Below, one piece after another: positions 1 to 12,285 of a DNA stretch of 64,000 nt (positions within the stretch are counted from its first letter, which is position 1; each line of letters opens with the position of its first letter). The notes under the pieces were generated by a model, which did not search any database, had not been told where the DNA came from, and saw only the letters and a list, made by a program, of their open reading frames with translations. A program made the position numbers and the translations under genes. Origin of the DNA: Prinsepia uniflora (taxonomy: Eukaryota; Streptophyta; Magnoliopsida; Rosales; Rosaceae); contig CM064874.1 in the NCBI GenBank assembly GCA_032719365.1, positions 33,528,716-33,592,715 of the forward strand, read 5' to 3'.

Positions 1-2270
1 AAGGGTGAGTGGACCAAAACTCAAGTTTATAAAATCATTTGATAAGTAAAACATATAATTTACCCCTCCTTTTTTCCAAACATGCATGCAGCATCATTTA
101 AAATCATAAATAATATAATATGAATCATAAGGCATGTAATAAAACCATAACCATAATTTTAGCCACTGCACTATACACTCCAATCCGACATCCCTGATGT
201 CTGACGTCCCTGACGTCCAATAAGGTCACAATCACAAGGCTACGCGTGCCACTCGGGTCTCAATTCCGAGTTCAATCCCCGAACCCTGTTCGGTTACAGC
301 ATCCCCGATGCTTAGCGTCATAGACGCTGGACGTTCTAGACGTCCGTGACCACTCCGGGGTACCTCATACGGAGGAGACAGTATAGTATGGACGGATCTA
401 TACAGTGCAGTACCAAATACATTTTATTGATATCCACATGCAAACATATATGTATACATAGGTAAAATCTGAACCGATCGTTACGTTTCATCAAACGGGT
501 CTCATGCCCAAATACCGTGAAACGTGCCATAACCGAAATTTCAATATCATCAAAACCATTTATAGATTCCAGCATGTGAACATATAAGTAAATCAGAAAA
601 CATTTAAGCATGCAAGGGGTTAATGAAAACGGGCCCACTCACTGTACGATTCCGCTGCGAATCTGCGCGTACGGACATGTACCGAGATTATCGTACAATT
701 CCTGTCAATTCAATTCACACGTAAGGGTCACTACAAGTCCTTAATATTTATTCAAAAGAAAGTTCGAAATAGAAGCCGGTTCGGGGAAACCGTCAACACG
801 TTTCCCGAGGCAACCGACCCTAAACTGACCCTTCAAACTATCTCAGATCAACATGGTTAATTCACCAAAAATGTTCAGAATAATGAGAGGAATAAAAGTC
901 ATGTTGATCGTGATCGGAGATAAGCCCCAACGCGCCCTCACGCGCCGCCCAAAGTGGCTGCGCGTGAAAGTCACGCGCCTGACACTGTAGCTGCAGTGTC
1001 AGCACCTTCACCCGTTTGTCTGTAATTCGGGCCTGACACCCGCGGCTTGACCCGGTTGATTACCCATCAATTCCTACTCGATTTCAATCCAATTTGATCC
1101 TAACATGTTATTTAAAAATCTAATTTAAGTTCTGAGTTATTAATTATCCAAATTCAATCCTTAAATGGCCCTTCGACCCGTGATCTACCAAACGGGTCAA
1201 TCACCAGAACTCACTGGTTTCAAACCCATTGTCCAATTAACTTCACAGGAAGTATAATAGGATCAAAACGAACCAAAATGAACAATCAATTGCGTCTGAA
1301 AGTACCTGAAGGTCGTCGTCCCAAGCTCTGCGATTTCCCTGAAAACAGCAGTCACCGTCCCAGCTCAGCCGTGGCTGATGGCCTTCGATTTCGATGCGGT
1401 TGAGTTCCAACCACTCCCAGAAGACTAAAACAGGCCTTGGTTTGGTCCAACAGTCACCAGAAATCAAAACCCAATTTTCCCTCCAATTTTTCCAGAAATG
1501 GCTTCTCTGGTTTTCCTCACCCGTTCTCAGTTATCTCTGCATCAGAGTGATGCTCACACATGTCCTAATCAGTTTTAAACAAATTCAAGCCGTCCTAGAG
1601 GCTCGTGGGTGTCCAATTTGTCCACTGAAATTTGTCCCCCGAAAGCTTCGAATTTCGATTAATCAATTTGATCGTGTAGCTGGAAGAATCAGACCACGTT
1701 TGATGCTTCAAAAAGGTTTAAACAATCAATACTTTCCAACCCACACTCACCAGTAAACAAATCGCACTCAGAGCCACCGCACATGGTGGTGCCGCCCATG
1801 TCCCCCGCGGTTTGCTACAGTAACCAGGGCAAAAAGACCAAAATGCCCCTGGTTCAAATAATTACCAAACTGCCCTTCACTTTCTAGACCCGTAACTCAG
1901 CCATACGAAGTCAGATTTCGGCGTGCCGCCTGTCTACGGACTCAGGACGTCGAGACCTACCTATCGGTCCTGGAGTCGTGTGAAAATTAATTGTTAAACG
2001 AAAAGTCAACATTTTCGCCCCAACCGTCATAATTACGGTAATGCCCCTGAACTTCCGATAGTCATAACTTTTTCCCTGATCGTCCGAAATGGACGTGCCA
2101 CCTGTCTATGAACTCGTGACGTCCCGAACTACGTCACGATCATTGGTCAAAGTCCATTTGACCCACCAATCAAAAAGTCAACAATTTGGCCATACCATTC
2201 ACAAGGGTAAAAACGTCAATTGATACATTAAATTACAATATTAAAGTCCGCGAATGTCCGGGGTGTTACA
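1..2270 (-). mobile_element. LTR O, partial, Ty3/gypsy-type LTR inserted in pol of element N
   Basis: Read on the minus strand the LTR begins at 2270 with TGTAACACCCCGG and runs off the left edge. It has the plan of the other LTRs here: TGACGT..ACGTCA motif at 2117-2136, CG-rich palindromes at about 935-985, the inverted pair GTCCACTCAC-like (about 631) and GTGAGTGGAC (5-14), and CATGCATGCA at 83. The right end abuts reverse transcriptase coding sequence of N directly, with no polypurine tract, so it is a 5' LTR or a solo LTR. Its own end and TSD lie left of the window; by comparison with other LTRs about 0.3 kb is missing. Confidence 0.85.
2117..2136. promoter_or_regulatory. TGACGT..ACGTCA inverted motif in LTR O
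   Basis: TGACGT, eight bases, ACGTCA. The same 20-bp block sits at the same relative place in LTRs of A, B, P and C. It resembles paired TGACG sites bound by plant TGA-type bZIP factors; function here is inferred. Confidence 0.45.
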
Positions 2271-3498
2271 GTTCCAAGCACAAGCCCTTTTCAGTCTTTG
2301 AATACACTAGAATATCATCAATAAACACAATGACAAACTGATCAAGATATTTCCGAAATACTCGGTTCATCAAGTCCATAAATGCTGCCGGAGCATTGGT
2401 TAACCCAAAGGGTATCACGAGAAACTCATAATGATCATACCGAGTCCGAAAGGCTGTTTTCGGAATATCCTCTTCTCGAATCCTCAACTGATGGTAACCA
2501 GAACGAAGATCAATCTTCGAAAAATATGTAGCTCCCCTTAACTGATCAAATAAATCATCAATTCGAGGCAACGGATACTTATTCTTGATTGTCATCTTGT
2601 TTAGTTGCATGTAGTCCATACACATTCTCAAACTGCCTTCTTTCTTTTTCACAAACAGTACGGGGGCTCCCCATGGTGACACACTCGATCGAATGAATCC
2701 CATATCGACTAAATCTTGCAATTGCACCTTTAATTCTCTTAACTCAGCTGGTGCCATACGATAAGGAGGCAAGGAAATAGGTCGTGCACCAGGAATCAAA
2801 TCAATGGTAAACTCCATCTCCCTATGCGGTGGTAACCCTGGTAAATCCTCAGGAAACACATTTGGGAACTCACAGATGATAGGGATGTCCTCGACCCTAA
2901 CTGGGGTATCCCGTACATCAATCACATGTGCTAGATAACCTTGGCACCCCTTTCGCAACCATCTTTCTGCTGTAAGAGCTGATATGACTTGGGCGGGTAA
3001 CATTCGCCGATCTCCCTGGAATATGACTTCCGGTAATCCTGGACTCCGGAGTATCACCCTCTTATCGAAACATTCGATAGAGGCATGGTGGGTGGTCAGC
3101 CAATCCATCCCAAGGATAACATCAAAATCGCATAAATATAACAAAATTAAATCAGCCACAAGATGAACATCCCCTATCAATACAGGATACTCTTGTATCA
3201 CTTGGTTGACTACATAAATATCACCGGTCGGCGTACCGACTCCCATATCATAACCAAGCGCAGAAATCTCTCTATCAGCTAAGATTGCATAAGTGCGAGA
3301 AACAAATGAATGAGTAGCTCCCGAGTCTATTAAGGTACGGACATCATGACCAAAAATAGGAAGCATACCTGTCACCACTCTTGGGGTAGATCGAGCCTCC
3401 TGTTGAGTAACAGCAAATACTCGAGCCTGTGGTCCCGAAGTCTGACCACGTCCTCGTGAGTTACCACGTCCTCGGCCAGCTCCTCTCCCCCAGTCGTA
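2266..3498 (-). pseudogene. pol: Protease and N-terminal reverse transcriptase of element N (truncated)
   Basis: An open frame runs from 3498 (just after a TGA at 3499-3501) down to 2266; the longest ATG-started part begins at 3378 and gives 370 residues. Counting from that Met, the aspartic protease motif DSGAT is at 18-22. RT follows: PYRMAP at 205-210, the KKKEGS and CMDY region at 244-255, catalytic Asp290 in FSKIDLRSGY, FGLTNAP at 324-330 and the active-site box FIDD at 352-355. The frame stops right after DDILVYSK because LTR O begins at 2270; the stop codon TAA is supplied by the LTR's TGTAAC end. The last residues before the break depart from the expected RT sequence, so a few bases may be missing there. 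Thumb, RNase H and integrase are absent in the window. Upstream it is in a different frame from gag. Not functional. Confidence 0.92.
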
Positions 3499-3501
3499 TC
3501 A

Positions 3502-4424
3502 GAAGTCGATGTCGTACTCCGACTCTGCTCGGTAGTGCCTCAACCAGTACCACTACCAACCAAACGTGGACATTCCTTCTTAAAATGGCCCGGCTCCTGA
3601 CAGTAAAAGCAAACAAGCACATTACCCCGATTGGACCCGCTGTTTTGTCGGTTGGCTGATCCCACTGATGCTTCACTAGACTACACTGTTGCCGAAGATT
3701 GTGACCCAAATCTCGGTGCATTCCCACGACCATAACTCGAACGAGTACCACCAGATGATCCAGAACTAGAACCGCCTCTTTTTGGCCATCTCTGACTCGG
3801 CGCCCCCTGATACTGTCGTTCTCGGCGCCGACCATAGCCTGAAAACTGCTGGGGTGCTGGTAAAGTCACCTCAACTCTGGAAGCTGCATCGGACAACTCC
3901 CTCAGAGAAGCATATGATCCCACTGTCACGGCACCACAGATCTCATTCTTTAACCCCTGCTCAAACCTCCTGCACTTATCCTCCTCGGTAGACACATATA
4001 AAGGGGCAAAATTGGCCAAATTCAAGAACTTTTGCTCATAGTCAGCCACAGAGAGGTCTCCTTGTGTCAGTTGAAGAAACTCCACTTCCTTGGCATTACG
4101 ATAGTATCGGGGATAAAACTGATCTAGGAAACGGTGACTGAAGTCCTCCCAACTCAGGGTGTTGGCATCCAATCACGTCAACTGCAATCCACGCCACCAT
4201 CGATACGCCTGACTACTCAGCATAAGCGTGGCTAAAGGAACCATGTCTCCTGGTGGACATCGCATGATCTCTAAAATCCGTTCCAACTGTGTAACCCAAT
4301 CATAAGCCTCATCTGGGCTAGTCTGACCCGTAAAACTCGTGGGCCCCAAACGTTGAGCTCTCTCTACGTCTGGACCCTCCATTTCTTCGCCAGGCTGTGC
4401 ACGAGGCTCGCATCACGGAGGCAT
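3502..4424 (-). pseudogene. gag: Gag remnant of element N with CCHC zinc knuckle and four stops
   Basis: The likely start is ATG at 4424-4422, about 80 bp downstream of the PBS. The frame shows the retrotransposon gag core (YDWVTQLERIL, WWRGL, LSWEDFSHRFLDQFYP, YEQKFLNLANFAP), an arginine/glycine/serine-rich linker and a CX2CX4HX4C zinc knuckle (CFYCQEPGHFKKEC) at 3611-3570. It is broken by in-frame stops at 4415-4413 (TGA), 4175-4173 (TGA), 3683-3681 (TAG) and 3542-3540 (TGA), and a frameshift separates it from the protease frame. At least the first TGA lies in a CpG-type context (C to T), as expected for decay of methylated DNA. Gag would form the virus-like particle and bind RNA; this copy cannot. 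Confidence 0.88.
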
Positions 4425-4501
4425 ATAAAGGTATCTGTACGTAAAACAGATCAGTTAACCAGACATGCACACAATGTGCAAGACTCAGACCGCAACCTAG
4501 T

Positions 4502-4513
4502 GCTCTGATACCA
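4502..4513 (-). other. Primer binding site of element N (Met-tRNA type)
   Basis: Reads TGGTATCAGAGC on the minus strand, three bases inside the LTR end at 4517. This is the standard plant initiator-Met-tRNA primer site and fixes N's orientation and LTR boundary. Confidence 0.93.
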
Positions 4514-4516
4514 ATT

Positions 4517-7015
4517 TGACAAGACCCATCCCAGATATCGCTCAATAACCGTGACAGATCATGCTCTCGTCTGACAATAACTCGAAAATACCAAAAGTAG
4601 TTTCAAATATATACATATAACACATATGAACGATAACATCGTCAGACAAGGGATAGTTCAGTATTTCGAGACCGTTGACCTAGTCAACATGTTTACAGAG
4701 CATAGGAAATATTTACATGTAGGGAGCAAAATCCTACGCTGCAAAGTGTCTGAGTATGCAACGGTCCGTTTATTCCTCTGCCTCGAAATGAGCCTCAGTA
4801 CCTGTGCACTGGCCTAGAGGGCAAATAAAACATCAAAGGTGTGAGTGGACAAAAATAAAGTTTAGAAATACATTTATCAAAATACAGTCTTACCCTCCAG
4901 TTTCACAAACATGCATGCATATCGTAACATATAAATCAAATAATCAAGATATGAACATAAATCTTAAACAGAAATAAAACACAGTATCCAAGTTCAATAT
5001 AGAGTCACGTTATCCCTGCAACGCGTGCAATCAATAGGCTCAAGGACCGCTCAAATCCCGAGCATCCGCCACTGTGAACACATCACCAGCCGGCAATCCA
5101 GGTCGTCATGAACATATCACTGACTGACGTCCATATAATCCAGCACATCTGGTCTGAGTCGAGCCTCCATTTGGCTGCACGACAACATACCGTGCTACGT
5201 GACCTCTCCGGGGTAAACACTTCCATCCCGGAGGCGAGCGTTATCTCCAGGGTCCATTTCGGGGGAAACATATTCCACACCGAAAGCCCTCATATATCAT
5301 CATGAAAACCAGTGCATGTAATATTAAAACCATTTTTGAACTGGGCTTTAAGCCCAAAAACACTTTTCTCAAATCCATAAATCAATCCATGCAAACCTGC
5401 GCAATCACAATCTCATTCATGATATAAATCCATCAAATCTAATATCAGACTCATAATCGGAGTCAAAATCAAGTTTAAACCCCGAGCCTTAGCCCGAAAT
5501 ATCAGTTTCACAGTTTTCTCGAAAATCGTGCCCAAAAGCATATAAAATAATATAATATTCCCAAAATAATGTAATATGCCCAAAAATCCGGAAATCATCA
5601 TATCGAAGTATCAATCATACTAAATCATTTCAAATCATATTATAAGGCATTAAAAACATATATGCATTCATTCAGGGTAGAAAACAAAAGTCCACTCACA
5701 CACCGTCCAGATTGTTCCGTTTCGAGTTGTTCGCTTCCTTCCAATGTCCTGGAAGTATTCGGGCCTGTCAAACAAGTAATATAAGGTTACTAACTTGTTA
5801 CATAATCCCTTGTACGAATTTCCAAATTTTCAGAATAAAATAATATTATTTTTAAACGTAACCTATACGCCTCGGGTATACAAACTACTCTCAGTTCATA
5901 TCCGATTGACCCGAAACCAACGCTAATAGGTTCGTATCATCAATAGTATCAAAATTACTGTTGGACCCTTCCTCATATTCCCAGCCACGCGCCCTCACGC
6001 GCCGCCGCAAGCGGCTGTGCGTGAAAGCCACTCGCCGTGAACAGTGATTGCTACAGTTCCCTTCTCCACCTGTTTCTCTGATAAACGGGTCTGAAACCCG
6101 CGATCAGACCCGATTAGTTCTTCACCAATTCAAGTTCAATTTTACCGTTTCTTTCACTCATTAGCATTAATTCAATATGGATTAAGGGTCTGTAAACTCA
6201 ATTTCGTGAAACAATGGCCCAAAGTCCACGACTCAACATAGATACCTGACGGGTCCCTAATCCGGTTCCACCCAAAACCAGCATGTTTCCCTCAATTGTT
6301 CATACCAGAAGCATCATAGGACTACTATAAACACGAAATCGAGATCAATTTCATGAGTTATTACCTCTAAGTCACTGAACTCAAGCTCGAATTTCCGAAC
6401 TAGTTGCAGGGTCTGTTCTTCCCCAATTCAGCTCCAATTTTTGTTCCAATTGATTGGGTTCGAGTCGTTCTGCTCCCAGCAAGCTTAATATCACGTCCAA
6501 TTGGAACGAAACCGTCTAAAAATTCAAATTCGAAAATGAAGATTTGAGTAAATTTTCGGGTAAGCTCAGTAAGGTTCAAATCCGGGTTTGTTTGATTCCT
6601 CTTCGGTTTTTCACTCCTCTCTTAAGCTAATTAATTGTTCAAGTTCCCTTGTTGCCACATAAATCGATTAAGGTGAAAGGAGAAGGATGAAGGTCCTCTG
6701 TTCTGTGTTTGAAGATTTTGGTCGTGTACTGTTCATCACCCATTCAAAGATTTGTTAATCTCAATTAATTAATTAATCCATGCCACTAATCTTTGGCAAC
6801 AAGTGACACTTGTCACTTGATAAAAGACATGACTCACCTAAGGATTGAATCAGCAAAGTTAAAGTGAGATGATAATTATCTTCCACCGTTTTCTTATAAC
6901 CCCCCTAAAATTACCATTTTACCCTTGCCCTTGTGGTCACAAATGACCATTTTGCCCCTGAACTTCTCAGACCCATAACTTCCTCATACGAGCTCCGTTT
7001 TCGACGTGCCACCTG
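4517..7015 (-). repeat. 5' LTR of element N, inner part
   Basis: Starts TGACAAGACCC next to the PBS and runs to the insertion point of A at 7015; the remaining 164 bp are at 22477-22640. Reconstructed length is about 2.66 kb. GTGAGTGGAC is at 4841-4850 and its inverted copy GTCCACTCACA at 5690-5700, with CATGCATGCAT near 4909. The long reading frames here are short and without recognisable domains. Confidence 0.87.
7011..7015. repeat. Target-site duplication of element A, left copy (acctg)
   Basis: Matches acatg at 22472-22476 in four of five bases. Removing A plus one copy rejoins a continuous LTR sequence (gtgccacctg + tctacgga) that matches the equivalent stretch of LTR O. Confidence 0.8.
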
Positions 7016-7187
7016 TGTAACGACCCGTCCCAAATATCGGGATTCAATAATATTTAATTGTGATTTACTAATCTGGGATTAGTTGGGTGATTTCGGACGA
7101 ATTGTGCAAAATGACCGTTTTGCCCCTAGGCGTGGCAAAACGTTGACTTTTAATTCGAATGGACAAATGGACTTTGATCAATGACCG

Positions 7188-7207
7188 TGACGTAGTTCGG
7201 GACGTCA
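7188..7207. promoter_or_regulatory. TGACGT..ACGTCA inverted motif in A 5' LTR
   Basis: TGACGTAGTTCGGGACGTCA, identical in the A 3' LTR at 20486-20505 and in LTR O. Candidate bZIP-binding site near the LTR start; function inferred. Confidence 0.45.
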
Positions 7208-8347
7208 CGAGTTCATAGACAGGTGGCACGTTCGATTCCAATGTCCGTGGTGAAAGTTATGATGTACGGAAGTTCAAGGGCATTTTCGTAATTTGGACGA
7301 AATAAGGGGAAATGTTGACTTTTTGACCGGGATGTCCGATGGCCGAGGGCCAAGGACCGTTACGTAGGTCTCGTCGACACGAATCCAATGACAGGCGACA
7401 TGCCGAAATCGGAGATTCGACGACGAAGTTATGGCTCACGGAAGTTTGGTTTCGATTTGCACGCATTACGAGGCACAAACACGTGGCGTTTTCTGATTTG
7501 TCTGGGATTCTGAGTGGGACACGTGGACCACTAACCTTTAATTATGGACTCAGATCTGGATTGGTGGGATTGGATTAAATTATTAGGAATTAAATAAATA
7601 AAGAATTCCCACTTTGTTCAACTTTTAATCTGGGCCATTTATCTGATCTCTGCCTTCAATCTTAGCCCTCCATCTCCTGTGATGTTGCCATCCTCACTGT
7701 CCACTGTTTGATTCGAATAGCCATCAAATACATCCCTTCCTCATTTTCATTCTTCCTCTGCACGTGAAGGAATTTGAACACACACTCACGCCAACCCATC
7801 TCCTTTGTGCTTGGGAGTGAGAACAACCATTGGCGTGGGCGGAGGGACGACTGTGGTGAGCCGGGTGACGGCGGGAGACGGCGAGGTTGGCGACGGAGAG
7901 GAAAAACAGAGAGGTCCGAAACTCAGAGATTGAAAGTCGATGTGGGCTGGTGTTTGATCGTTTTGGTGAGGTGAATGAAGTTCCTAGAGTCAAACTGGGC
8001 ATGGTGGTGGCCACGGTGGTGACCACGGCGGCGAGGTAAGCCCCAAACCCGTGAGTCCGTTTTCGGGTATAAAAATGGAAGCTTCAATTTTACGGTGTGT
8101 TGATCGATCTAGTGACCAGGATGATGATCTAGAGGATGAGACGATCCTTTTGGGATCGTTTTCGAAGGGAATGGTGGTCGGAGCTGAGAGCAGTCGACGG
8201 AGGAATGTTGGCCGTGAGTTTCTCGATCTAGAAGGTACGATCTAGGCGTGTTTCCTAGTTTTTGATTCCACAGAACTTTTGGTTGAACTTGGACGATCTT
8301 GTAGGTGAAAACCCCGTCCAAAATGATCGAGGAATGACTGAGAACCA

Positions 8348-8458
8348 GTTTTACAGACATACGGGCTGGACGATGATGAACAGTACCCGTTTTACAGACA
8401 TACGGGAACGGCGACCCGTTTTACAGACATACGGGCTGGACGATGATGAACAGTACCC
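8348..8458 (+). repeat. Tandem repeat in A 5' LTR (41-bp unit)
   Basis: Two identical 41-bp copies (8348-8388, 8418-8458) starting gttttacagacatacggg, with a shorter 29-bp variant between them (8389-8417). The region is lost from the 3' LTR by deletion. Confidence 0.9.
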
Positions 8459-9037
8459 TGCGCGTGGGTTTCACGCGCATGGAGTTCAACCGGCGTGTGG
8501 GGGCGCGTGTAAGGTAATTTGGGGAAACTTCCAACATGACTTTTGTCCTATCCAATGTAACGAACATTTTGGCGTTGGTTTCGTGTCAATCGGATCCCGT
8601 TTCGATATTTTTTCGGGATTTCTGAAGGTTTTAAATCCAGTTTTAAAATACTTAAAAATTCGGGAAAATTACGGGACTTGAATAGGATGTTAATGATGAG
8701 GTTAGTAATCCTCTGATGTGATTTGAACAGGATTGGGAGTCCCGGTGATAGTGGTGTGGCCCGGGAAGGCCTATGGCACGCGTATCGAGGCGTTCGGTTA
8801 AACGGTCTGTGAGTGGACATTGGTTTTATAAATTCGATGCATGCATAACTGTTTCATGATTGTTATAATTATGATTGAATGATTTACTTTGGATATCGGT
8901 GAATTTAAATGATTTCACACATTTCGAGGTGATTTACGTATTTACACGTAAACCGAGGTTTCTGGATTTGCACCGATTTCCATAAATGTGGTTGGATATG
9001 ATTTCATGAAACGGTTACGGACTTGATAAAGTAAAAT

Positions 9038-9146
9038 TGGGCCAGGGGCCCAGTTAACTTGTGAATCGGGCCTGGGGCCCAGTTAACTTGTGAAATCGGG
9101 CTAGGGGCCCAGTTGGTTTCTACATGTGATTGCGGGTCGGGGACCC
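9038..9146 (+). repeat. Row of four short palindromes in A 5' LTR
   Basis: Units about 29 bp apart have GGGCC-type stems: tgggccaggggccca, cgggcctggggcccag, cgggctaggggcccag, then gggtcggggaccc. In the last, both stem arms changed (GGGCC/GGCCC to GGGTC/GACCC). Repeated in the 3' LTR at about 21556-21664. Confidence 0.75.
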
Positions 9147-9316
9147 TAAAATGGAATTGAATAAATATTTTTCTGGTTTACATTTTATATATATTCACAT
9201 GCTAAAAACAAATAACGGTTTGATGTTATGGAAATTATGGTTATGGCACGTTTCACAGTATTTGTGCTTGAGACCCGTCTGATGAAACTTAAAGATTGGT
9301 TTGGATTTTATCTATG

Positions 9317-9331
9317 TATATATATATATAT
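9317..9331. repeat. TA microsatellite in A 5' LTR
   Basis: About seven TA units; a shorter tract is at the same place in the 3' LTR (about 21836-21848). Confidence 0.85.
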
Positions 9332-9890
9332 GCTTGCATGTGGAGATCAATAAAATGTATTTGGTACTGCACTGTATAGATCCTTCCATATGATACTGTC
9401 TCCTCCGGATGAGGTACCCCGGAGAGGTCACGGACGTCTAGAACGTCCAGCGTCTATGACGCTAAGCATCGGGGATGCTGTACCCGAACGGGGTTCGGGG
9501 ATTGAACTCGGAATTGAGACCCGAGTGGCACGCGTAGCCTTGTGATTGTGACCTTATTAGACGTCAGGGACGTCAAACATCAGGGATGTCGGATTGGAGT
9601 GTATGGTGCAGTGGCTAAAATTATGTTTATTGTTCATATTATATGATATATGATTTTAAATGATGGTGCATGCATATGATTTTACTGAGGGGCATAAATG
9701 TCTTATAAATGTTTTAAACAGACTTGTTTATTTTCGTCCACTCATAGGTTTTGTTTTTAATGCCCTTCAGGTTGATTCCGGATGTGACTGCAGCAGAGAC
9801 TTGAGCATCACAAACCTCCTCCATCGATCCTTACGCACTCTGGAAGCCCGGTTGGGCAGTGGCAACAGGTTATCCCTTGTCTGACACCTC

Positions 9891-12285
9891 TGACGTCTAT
9901 ACGATGTCAGGACCGCGGAGTCGGTCAAGTTGTGGATTTTACTGCAGAAGGCAGTTGGGTTCGGTGAAACCCTTGGGTGTGATTTCGGAACCCTAATTCA
10001 TAATGGATGGACGGGAAAAGTGAACTTTAAATGAGAACTTATGCAGCGACGAGCAGCTGAGGTCGTGGATGACCATGTGGATGACTTTAGTGAGCCTAGC
10101 CCGGATTATGGGATTCGATCCACGGGTACGGTTATGGGATAAGATGTGGAATTCCGTGTTGGATCGAATAATAGTGTGATGTGTGGATACGGATCTTGAC
10201 AAGCGATGACTGTTGGTCGATAGTTGTGTCGAGATAACTGGCTATCGAGGGTATTTAGTATGGTTTTAATACTTGGGGATCAGGGGACGTTCAGGGAACG
10301 TTCATTATCCTAATGTGTGGATGGCTAAATTGGGGGTACCCATAGTTGTGGGGTACGAATGGTGTTACGGGATCGTCGTTCGGAATTAACGGAGATCCAG
10401 GGTAACAACTTTGCACACTGTGTGCTAGCATGGATGTTCATGTGCCAGCATGGATGTTCGTGTGCTATGTATGGATGTTGGTATGTTGGTGCTTTTATGC
10501 CAATACTAGTATGGATGCCTGTGTGCTGGTACTAGTGTTGATGATGGTGCGTTGGTACTGGTACTAACGCTGGTGCTGGTGTCAGTAATTGTGATGACGA
10601 TGAGCCACCAGTTGGGGTGTGACTCTGTCATGATGGACATATGATCGGTATCTGCGGCTCAGTGGTGGTTGAGTCTTGGACTGGATGGCATCCAGTGGAG
10701 GTTGTGTCGTGTTGGGATAAGTCCCAACAGATTTATGATGACAAGTGATGAACGGATAAAATGGTATGATTGAAACTTGAGGAATCTAGGGATTACGTTC
10801 CCTATGTCATGAGAATTGGTGGAATTGGGGAGTTGTTGTCAACTCCGAGATTGGTAAGATTGTGTACTGCTTATATCCCCTGAGAGTACAAGGAAATTAT
10901 TGAAATTGGAAAAGTCAAGGAAAACCATTCGTGGTATTGATGTGGGATTTTATGATTGTGAATCACTTGGAACCTGAGGATTGAACCTGTAAAGGTTGAG
11001 ATGTGAGACGAAGGCAGTTAGGTATGCACATCCAGGTAGAGTTGAGGAAGTCCCGTTCGGAATCGGGGTATGTGCATAAATGATTATTGGCGGACGTGAG
11101 GTCCGAGTAATGAATTGATTTTGGATACGTGGTGGTCCAAGTGAGGTAAGGACGTGGGCAGTCCAGTGGTTGGACTTGACATCTCATTGGGAGCATGTTT
11201 CTTTCCAACATGGTTGGAACTCCCAATTTGGGGAGAGTGGTGATTGGGAGACGAGAGGAGTGCTCGTTTCCGCATTGGTGGTTGGTGTTCTGAAGTCATT
11301 GGAGTTGACTTCTTATTTCCTGCCGTGGCAGATGATGATTGTTGTTACCAGTACGTTGAGCGTGTATTGGTAGGTGGACCCATGTTTGGCCTTGTGTCAT
11401 TGGACGCAAGAAGTTGTGTATAATTCTGGATTTGGTGGTGAAATGCGTGGTCGTCATTCCACCAAGGGGAATTTGACGAATGATTCAATGAGGGTGTAAG
11501 ACCCTAAGATCAGCTTTCAGATGGATTGTTAGCTATGTGGGCATGTGTGGATCCTAGGTGTATCTGATTTGTGATGTTGTCGACTTTGGACGATGTGACG
11601 ATCTAGGATCGTGATGTTACTTGTCGGATGACGTAGTGATGGATCTGGGTCGTGATCGTGATGATCCAGATTGGGTGTGAGTTATCACTCTTACCTTGAT
11701 ATGTGAGTCGTAATGACGGGACATAACTTCTTTTTGGAGTGGAGTCCATATGGTTGTTACTCGGTTGAGTAGGTTTCCGAAGTGGTCGGATTTTGTCAAC
11801 CTTTGACGTGTGAATATTGGGATTGGCTTCCCTATGAAGTCAATCGAGTGTTTTGGACATGCAACCGATAGGTTCGGTTTTGTTACGTCTTGGTGGACGT
11901 AAACGAGATTTTGGGTTTTGGAATCGAGTTTCTGGGTGACGATTCAGGATTCGATTGCGAAGCTCGAAAATAGATTACTGGATTTGGGTGCGGAATGATT
12001 ATTCCAATGCTATCTTACGGAATAATGATTTCAGATTCGGATTTGGACATGGAATAAAAATATGATGTTTGGGTTCGGATTCGAGATTTCTTACGAAATC
12101 GCGGATTCGGATCCAGAATTGAAACGGGATGATGGGTGGAGTTCGTTTTGTCTCATGTTGGTTTGGGCAAAGGTACTTCATTATTGGAACGTGTTTGGCT
12201 ATGACCTGGGTGGTTATAGGCAGATTGATGGATTGAGGTGCGTACAGGGTACGTTGTACGAGGATTGATACTGGTTAGGCTGAGT
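9891..12285 (+). mobile_element. Internal region of A, first part, non-coding
   Basis: No reading frame with recognisable domains. Homologous by eye to B's internal DNA from about 32223 on (shared gacgtct..acgatgtc, gtcggtca, and the LTR-like stretches near 12000/34480). Around 10430-10600 there is a degenerate repeat of gtgctagcatggatgtt-like units, echoed in B near 33035-33110. Ends at P's insertion point. Confidence 0.8.
12279..12285. repeat. Direct repeat flanking P, left copy (gctgagt)
   Basis: Seven bases identical to 19413-19419. Acts as the TSD of P. Ty3/gypsy TSDs are usually 5 bp, so up to two bases may match by chance. Confidence 0.8.

Larger units (their letters stand above)
7016..9890 (+). 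repeat. 5' LTR of element A, 3' end truncated
   Basis: Begins TGTAACGACCCGTCCC. The match with the 3' LTR is lost at about 9890, after cccttgtctgacacct. The last ~85 bp of the LTR, the PBS and about 430 bp of internal DNA (relative to element B) are missing. The inverted pair is at 8807-8818 (CTGTGAGTGGAC) and 9736-9745 (GTCCACTCAT). Confidence 0.87.
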
